From Clostridia bacterium (GTDB lineage Bacteria > Bacillota > Clostridia > Oscillospirales > CAG-272): a DNA stretch of 16,013 nucleotides. Below are positions 12,867-16,013 of this stretch, piece after piece. The translations under genes were made by a program, and so were the position numbers. The stretch lies in NCBI GenBank assembly GCA_900768535.1, contig CAAGDE010000126.1, positions 1 to 16,013 of the forward strand, read 5' to 3'. Below the pieces are notes generated by a model. It had not been told where the DNA came from, did no database searches, and was given only the letters and a program-made list of their open reading frames with translations. Every line of letters starts with the position of its first letter. Within the stretch, counting starts at the first letter, position 1.

Positions 12867-13622
12867 TTAACTTTTTTCCTTATTTTTAGAACGGGAACTG
12901 TTTTTATTCTTATTTTCCGACCGATTTCCTTTCATGGAGCGCAAAAGCTCCAGTGCGCGGTCCAAACCGCCCACCTCGTCGATGATCCCGTATCCGACTG
13001 CCTCCTCCGCCTCCAGAATAGTGCCGCAGTCGGTTGCCATCTGATCGGGGCGCATCATCAGCTCGTTGATTTTCCCCGCCTGCGCCGAGGAATGCGAGCA
13101 GAGAAACCGCACAATACGGTCCTGCATTTCCCGCATATACCGGAAGGACTGCTCCACCCCGACGATCATGCCGTTCACACGAACCGGGTGCAGGGTCATG
13201 GTGGCGCTGGGAACAATCAGCGACCGCTTTGCCGCCGTTGCAAGCGGAACCCCGATGGAGTGACTCCCGCCCAGCACCAGGGAAACCGTGGGCTTGGTCA
13301 TGGATGCAATGATCTCCGCAATGGCAAGTCCCGCCTCCACATCCCCGCCCATGGTGTTGAGCATCACCAGCAGTCCGTCGATTTCATCGTCTTCTTCAAT
13401 GGAGACAAGAAGCGGGATCAGATGCTCGTATTTGGTCGCCTTCTGCCCCTCCGGCAGCAGATAATGCCCCTCGATCTGACCGATAATCGAAATGCACTGA
13501 AAATGCTCCCGCCGGTTCTCCGCCACCGTTCCGCCGATCTCCCGGATGTCCGAGAGCGCCGCGTGCAGCCGCCCGGACGCGCATTCTTCTTTTTCCTCGG
13601 TCTTTTTTTCTTCCGTTTCCAT
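12867..13622 (-). CDS. tepA: TepA-type ClpP-family serine protease (translocation-enhancing protein)
   Basis: TepA (YmfB in Bacillus) is a cytosolic ClpP relative reported to aid protein export by clearing signal peptides or pre-proteins. The 251-aa protein aligns closely by eye with it: ISIIGQIEGH (44-53), TKYEHLIP (63-70), LNTMGGDVEAGLAIAEI (88-104), LGGSHSIGVP (117-126) with nucleophile Ser122, and MTLHPVR (142-148) with His145. The oxyanion-hole loop GGDVEAG is intact. Residues 1-15 are strongly acidic (METEEKKTEEKEE), and the last 20 are basic and Asn/Ser-rich (ENKNKNSSRSKNKEK); both look disordered. In Bacillus the gene neighbours spoIIIE/ftsK; here it stands alone, divergent from the pduL-type gene. 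A G-rich Shine-Dalgarno (GGGGGG, 8 nt before the ATG) is atypical. I could not identify a good -35/-10 pair. Confidence 0.92.
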   Translation of the reverse strand: METEEKKTEEKEECASGRLHAALSDIREIGGTVAENRREHFQCISIIGQIEGHYLLPEGQKATKYEHLIPLLVSIEEDDEIDGLLVMLNTMGGDVEAGLAIAEIIASMTKPTVSLVLGGSHSIGVPLATAAKRSLIVPSATMTLHPVRVNGMIVGVEQSFRYMREMQDRIVRFLCSHSSAQAGKINELMMRPDQMATDCGTILEAEEAVGYGIIDEVGGLDRALELLRSMKGNRSENKNKNSSRSKNKEKS

Positions 13623-13673
13623 ATTCTTCGCCCCCCGCGCTTGCTTTTTATTATTATGAACAGAAAAAAGTTT

Positions 13674-13685
13674 GCTTATGTAAGC
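13674..13685. promoter_or_regulatory. Inverted repeat in the tepA/pduL divergent region (weak operator candidate)
   Basis: GCTTA-TG-TAAGC has 5-bp arms with a two-base centre, 21 bp upstream of the -35 of the plus-strand promoter and about 50 bp before tepA. It could be a regulator site for either gene. The arms are short enough to occur by chance. Confidence 0.22.
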
Positions 13686-13705
13686 GAGATTATGAAAAAA
13701 TGGTC

Positions 13706-13734
13706 TTTACATTCGGGTCGAAAAATGGTATAAT
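13706..13734 (+). promoter_or_regulatory. SigA-type promoter of the PduL/NifU-like/GGGtGRT genes
   Basis: The -35 is TTTACA (13706-13711), the spacer is 17 bp, and the -10 is TATAAT (13729-13734) with an extended TGG. The predicted start is near 13741. The roughly 66-nt leader begins with a small GGGC/GCCC hairpin (13745-13757) that is too short to be called a terminator. Confidence 0.82.
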
Positions 13735-13807
13735 AAATATGTATGGGCTCTGTGCCCTGTATCCTCTGTGTGTTCGCAATAAACATAATTAAGGAAGGTT
13801 TGGAAAG

Positions 13808-14383
13808 ATGGAAAACAAGGTTTTGGTTGAAACCTCCGCACGTCACATTCATCTCACCGCAGAAGCGGTCGAGATCCTCTACGGAAAAGGCGCGGAGCTG
13901 ACAGTCAGAAAGCCGCTGAGCCAGCCCGGTCAGTTTGCCGCCGGCAACGACAAGATCACCCTGGTCGGTCCGAAGGGTACCCTCGCGGTCAGCGTGCTGG
14001 GTCCGTGCAGAAAAGCCAATCAGGTGGAGCTGTCCTACACCGATATGCGCGCGCTCGGTCTGCGGGATGTTCCGGTCAGAGAGAGCGGCGATCTTGCGGG
14101 AACGCCCGGACTGAAAATGGTCGGTCCCGCAGGCGAAGTGGAGCTGACCGAGGGCGTCATCATCGCAAAGCGCCACATTCACTTCAGCCCCGCCGATGCC
14201 GAGGCGTTCGGCGTCAGGGACAAGCAGACTGTCAGCGTGAAGATGCTGACCGACCGTCCCGTGATCTTTGAGGACGTGGTCTGCCGCGTCAGTCCGAGCT
14301 ACGCGCTTGCCATGCACATCGACACCGATGAATGCAACGCCGCCGCCGCTTTCGGAACCGTCTTTGGGGAAGTGATTCTCTGA
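13808..14383 (+). CDS. pduL: PduL-type phosphate acyltransferase (phosphotransacetylase), cytosolic form
   Basis: PduL-type enzymes exchange CoA and phosphate on short acyl groups (acetyl- or propionyl-CoA to acyl-phosphate) and are unrelated in fold to Pta. The 191-aa protein has the duplicated zinc-binding segments SARHIHLT (10-17, His13 and His15) and AKRHIHFSPADAEAFG (120-135, His123 and His125). PLSQPGQFA (36-44) and LVGPKG (52-57) are family hallmarks, and a late His170 fits the second metal site. It begins directly at the first beta-barrel, with no N-terminal encapsulation peptide as in microcompartment PduL (about 210 aa). No shell gene is near, so a free cytosolic role in acetate/ATP metabolism is likely. 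AAGGAAGG precedes the ATG. It is the first gene after the promoter, 34 bp before the NifU-like gene. Confidence 0.9.
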   Translation: MENKVLVETSARHIHLTAEAVEILYGKGAELTVRKPLSQPGQFAAGNDKITLVGPKGTLAVSVLGPCRKANQVELSYTDMRALGLRDVPVRESGDLAGTPGLKMVGPAGEVELTEGVIIAKRHIHFSPADAEAFGVRDKQTVSVKMLTDRPVIFEDVVCRVSPSYALAMHIDTDECNAAAAFGTVFGEVIL

Positions 14384-14417
14384 TTTCCATGCAAAAAATT
14401 TTCAAGGAGATAGAACA

Positions 14418-15143
14418 ATGAGCAACGTCAGTGAATGCCCTTACGCAATGAGTGCGGAAGTTCAGCACCAGTGCAAGGTCACAAAGGGCTGTGACCACGG
14501 TCCGGCTCCCCTGCCTGAAGAGGGCAAGTGGATCCAGGCAAAACAGATCACCGATATTTCGGGCTACACCCACGGCATCGGCTGGTGCGCACCGCAGCAG
14601 GGAGCCTGCAAGCTCTCGCTGAACATCAAAAACGGCGTCATTGAGGAAGCGCTGGTCGAAACGGTCGGCTGCTCCGGCATGACCCACTCTGCGGCAATGG
14701 CGGCAGAGATTCTGCCCGGCAAGACCATCCTGGAGGCACTGAACACCGACCTGGTGTGCGATGCCATCAACACCGCAATGCGCGAGCTGTTCCTGCAGAT
14801 CGTCTACGGCAGAAGCCAGTCGGCGTTCTCCGAGGGCGGACTGGTCATCGGCGCCGGCATGGAGGATCTCGGCAAGGGCGCACGCTCGATGGTCGGAACC
14901 ATGTACGGAACCCGCGAGAAGGGCGTCCGCTACCTGGAGATGACCGAGGGCTACTGCACACGCATGGCGCTGGACGAAAACAACGAGGTCATCGGATATG
15001 AGTTCGTGTCGCTGGGCAAAATGACCGACTTCATCAAGAAGGGCATGGAGCCGAACGAAGCCTACAAAAAGGCGATGGGTCACTACGGCCGCTTCAACCC
15101 GGAGGACGGTGCCGTGAAGTACATCGATCCCCGTAAGGACTAA
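14418..15143 (+). CDS. NifU/IscU-like iron-sulfur cluster assembly scaffold protein (GGGtGRT-associated type)
   Basis: This 241-aa protein belongs to the clostridial branch of IscU/NifU N-terminal-domain proteins. The core GACKLSLNIKNGVIEEA (62-78), ETVGCSGMTHSAAMAAEILPG (81-101) and LVCDAINTAM (112-121) place Cys64, Cys85 and Cys114 where IscU has its three ligand Cys. The conserved Asp of the IscU CGD motif is not present. Extra Cys lie at 7, 19 and 25 (ECPYAM, QCKVTKGC), 57 (GWCAPQ) and 180. The C-terminal half (GGLVIGAGMEDLGKGARS, YGTREKGVRYLEM) is not part of classical IscU. AAGGAG precedes the ATG. The stop lies within the Shine-Dalgarno region of the GGGtGRT gene, so the two are probably made together. 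Whether it builds clusters for that partner or carries its own cofactor is unknown. Confidence 0.85.
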   Translation: MSNVSECPYAMSAEVQHQCKVTKGCDHGPAPLPEEGKWIQAKQITDISGYTHGIGWCAPQQGACKLSLNIKNGVIEEALVETVGCSGMTHSAAMAAEILPGKTILEALNTDLVCDAINTAMRELFLQIVYGRSQSAFSEGGLVIGAGMEDLGKGARSMVGTMYGTREKGVRYLEMTEGYCTRMALDENNEVIGYEFVSLGKMTDFIKKGMEPNEAYKKAMGHYGRFNPEDGAVKYIDPRKD

Positions 15144-15156
15144 GGAGGTAGAAGCA

Positions 15157-16013
15157 ATGGCACAGTTTGAAGGTTATGAGAGACGCGAGGCAAAGATCCT
15201 CGGCGTCCTGAAGGAATACGGCATTTCGTCCATTGACGAGTGCAGGGAGATCTGCGACAAAAAGGGTGTTGATGCTTACACCATCGTCCAGGAAACCCAG
15301 CCGATCTGCTTTGAAAATGCAAAGTGGGCTTACACGGTCGGCGCGGCGATTGCAATCAAAGAGGCGGAGCGCACCGGTGACCGAAGCGCGGCAACTGCGG
15401 CGGCAAACATCGGTATCGGTCTGCAGAGCTTCTGCATCCCCGGCTCGGTTGCCGAAAACCGCAAGGTCGGCCTCGGTCACGGAAACCTGGGCAAAATGCT
15501 CCTCTCCGAGGGAACCGAGTGCTTCTGCTTCCTGGCAGGTCACGAGTCCTTCGCGGCGGCAGAGGGCGCCATCAAGATCGCGCTGAACGCAAACAAGGTG
15601 CGCAAGAAGCCCCTGCGCGTCATTCTGAACGGTCTTGGCAAGGATGCGGCATACATCATCTCCCGCATCAACGGCTTTACCTACTGCAAGACCGAGTTCG
15701 ATCCCTACTCCGAGACGGTCAAGGTCGTCCAGACCAAGGCGTTCTCCAAGGGTCCCCGCGCCGATGTCAAGTGCTACGGCGCCGACAACGTTCCGGAAGG
15801 CGTTGCCATCATGAAGCTGGAGAATGTCGGCGTGTCGATCACCGGTAACTCCACCAACCCGACCCGCTTCCAGCACCCCGTGGCAGGTACCTACAAGAAG
15901 TGGTGCGTGGAGAACGGCGTGAAGTACTTCTCCGTTGCCTCCGGCGGCGGAACAGGCCGTACCCTGCATCCGGACAACATGGCCGCCGGCCCCGCCTCCT
16001 ACGGCATGACCGA
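15157..16013 (+). CDS. GGGtGRT family protein, partial (runs off the right edge)
   Basis: The first 285 residues of a family named for its motif, SVASGGGTGRTLHP, here at residues 259-272. The family has no established biochemical role that I know of. Visible features are a short helical N-terminus (YERREAKILGVLKEYG), VGLGHGNLGKMLLSEGTECFCFLAGHESFAAAEGA split over residues 104-138, VILNGLGKDAAYIISRI (155-171) and NSTNPTRFQHPVAGTY (231-246). Cys at 29, 33, 51, 93, 122, 124, 177, 206 and 250 make it Cys-rich for a cytosolic protein. The glycine-rich loops suggest nucleotide or cofactor binding. A near-perfect Shine-Dalgarno (AAGGAGGT) overlaps the stop of the NifU-like gene, so stoichiometric expression is likely. 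Probably 40-50 residues are missing at the C-terminus. Confidence 0.9.
   Translation, partial: MAQFEGYERREAKILGVLKEYGISSIDECREICDKKGVDAYTIVQETQPICFENAKWAYTVGAAIAIKEAERTGDRSAATAAANIGIGLQSFCIPGSVAENRKVGLGHGNLGKMLLSEGTECFCFLAGHESFAAAEGAIKIALNANKVRKKPLRVILNGLGKDAAYIISRINGFTYCKTEFDPYSETVKVVQTKAFSKGPRADVKCYGADNVPEGVAIMKLENVGVSITGNSTNPTRFQHPVAGTYKKWCVENGVKYFSVASGGGTGRTLHPDNMAAGPASYGMT

Noticed and set aside
13808..14383. Microcompartment locus around the PduL-type gene
   Set aside because: There is no encapsulation peptide at the N-terminus and no shell, aldehyde dehydrogenase or diol dehydratase genes nearby.
15094..15969. 291-codon open frame on the minus strand opposite the GGGtGRT gene
   Set aside because: The plus frame contains the defining GGGTGRT motif and a strong Shine-Dalgarno. 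The minus frame has neither.

Overview
The window looks like chromosomal DNA from an anaerobic, probably gut-dwelling Clostridia (Oscillospirales-like) bacterium. The reasons are Gram-positive-type promoters and strong Shine-Dalgarno sites, a lipoprotein solute-binding protein, a TepA-type ClpP relative, RNase M5, an archaeal-type AspRS and a NifU-like/GGGtGRT protein pair. The placement rests on family recognition only. Most of the window is fairly GC-rich; positions of about 2,450-5,350 are visibly more AT-rich.

Region 1 (1-5,260, all minus strand) is a sialic-acid and host-glycan utilisation locus. Transcription starts at a near-consensus promoter around 5,219-5,247. It passes a lipoprotein solute-binding protein, a cell-surface protein with GLUG-like repeats, a secreted GH33-type sialidase and the start of N-acetylneuraminate lyase (nanA), which leaves the window at base 1. 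The repeat protein and the sialidase share an unusual Cys-containing C-terminal anchor (KT-x-G-C-x-S, hydrophobic stretch, basic tail). A stem-loop lies between their genes.

Region 2 (5,353-12,826, minus strand) is a compact eight-gene housekeeping operon. It runs from its own promoter (12,798-12,826) to an intrinsic terminator (5,353-5,382). The order is: zinc-ribbon/DEDDh exonuclease, DUF2007 protein, thiI, adenine-PRT-like protein, archaeal-type aspS, U32 (TrhP/RlhA-like) protein, uppP, rnmV. The last four genes are joined by three successive 4-nt stop/start overlaps. Several members act on RNA: 4-thiouridylation, tRNA aspartylation, probable U34 or rRNA hydroxylation, and 5S rRNA maturation.

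Region 3 (12,867-16,013) holds tepA on the minus strand. A second set diverges from it on the plus strand, driven by a near-consensus promoter (13,706-13,734): a PduL-type phosphotransacylase, a NifU/IscU-like Fe-S scaffold and a GGGtGRT protein that runs off the right end. The scaffold plus GGGtGRT pair has no assigned pathway that I know of. It is the best candidate here for an undescribed system, together with the shared Cys-type surface anchor and the unusual exonuclease fusion.

I found no tRNA, rRNA, CRISPR array, insertion sequence or phage gene. No gene-free stretch exceeds 300 bases; the largest gap (5,163-5,390) holds a terminator, a promoter and candidate operators.
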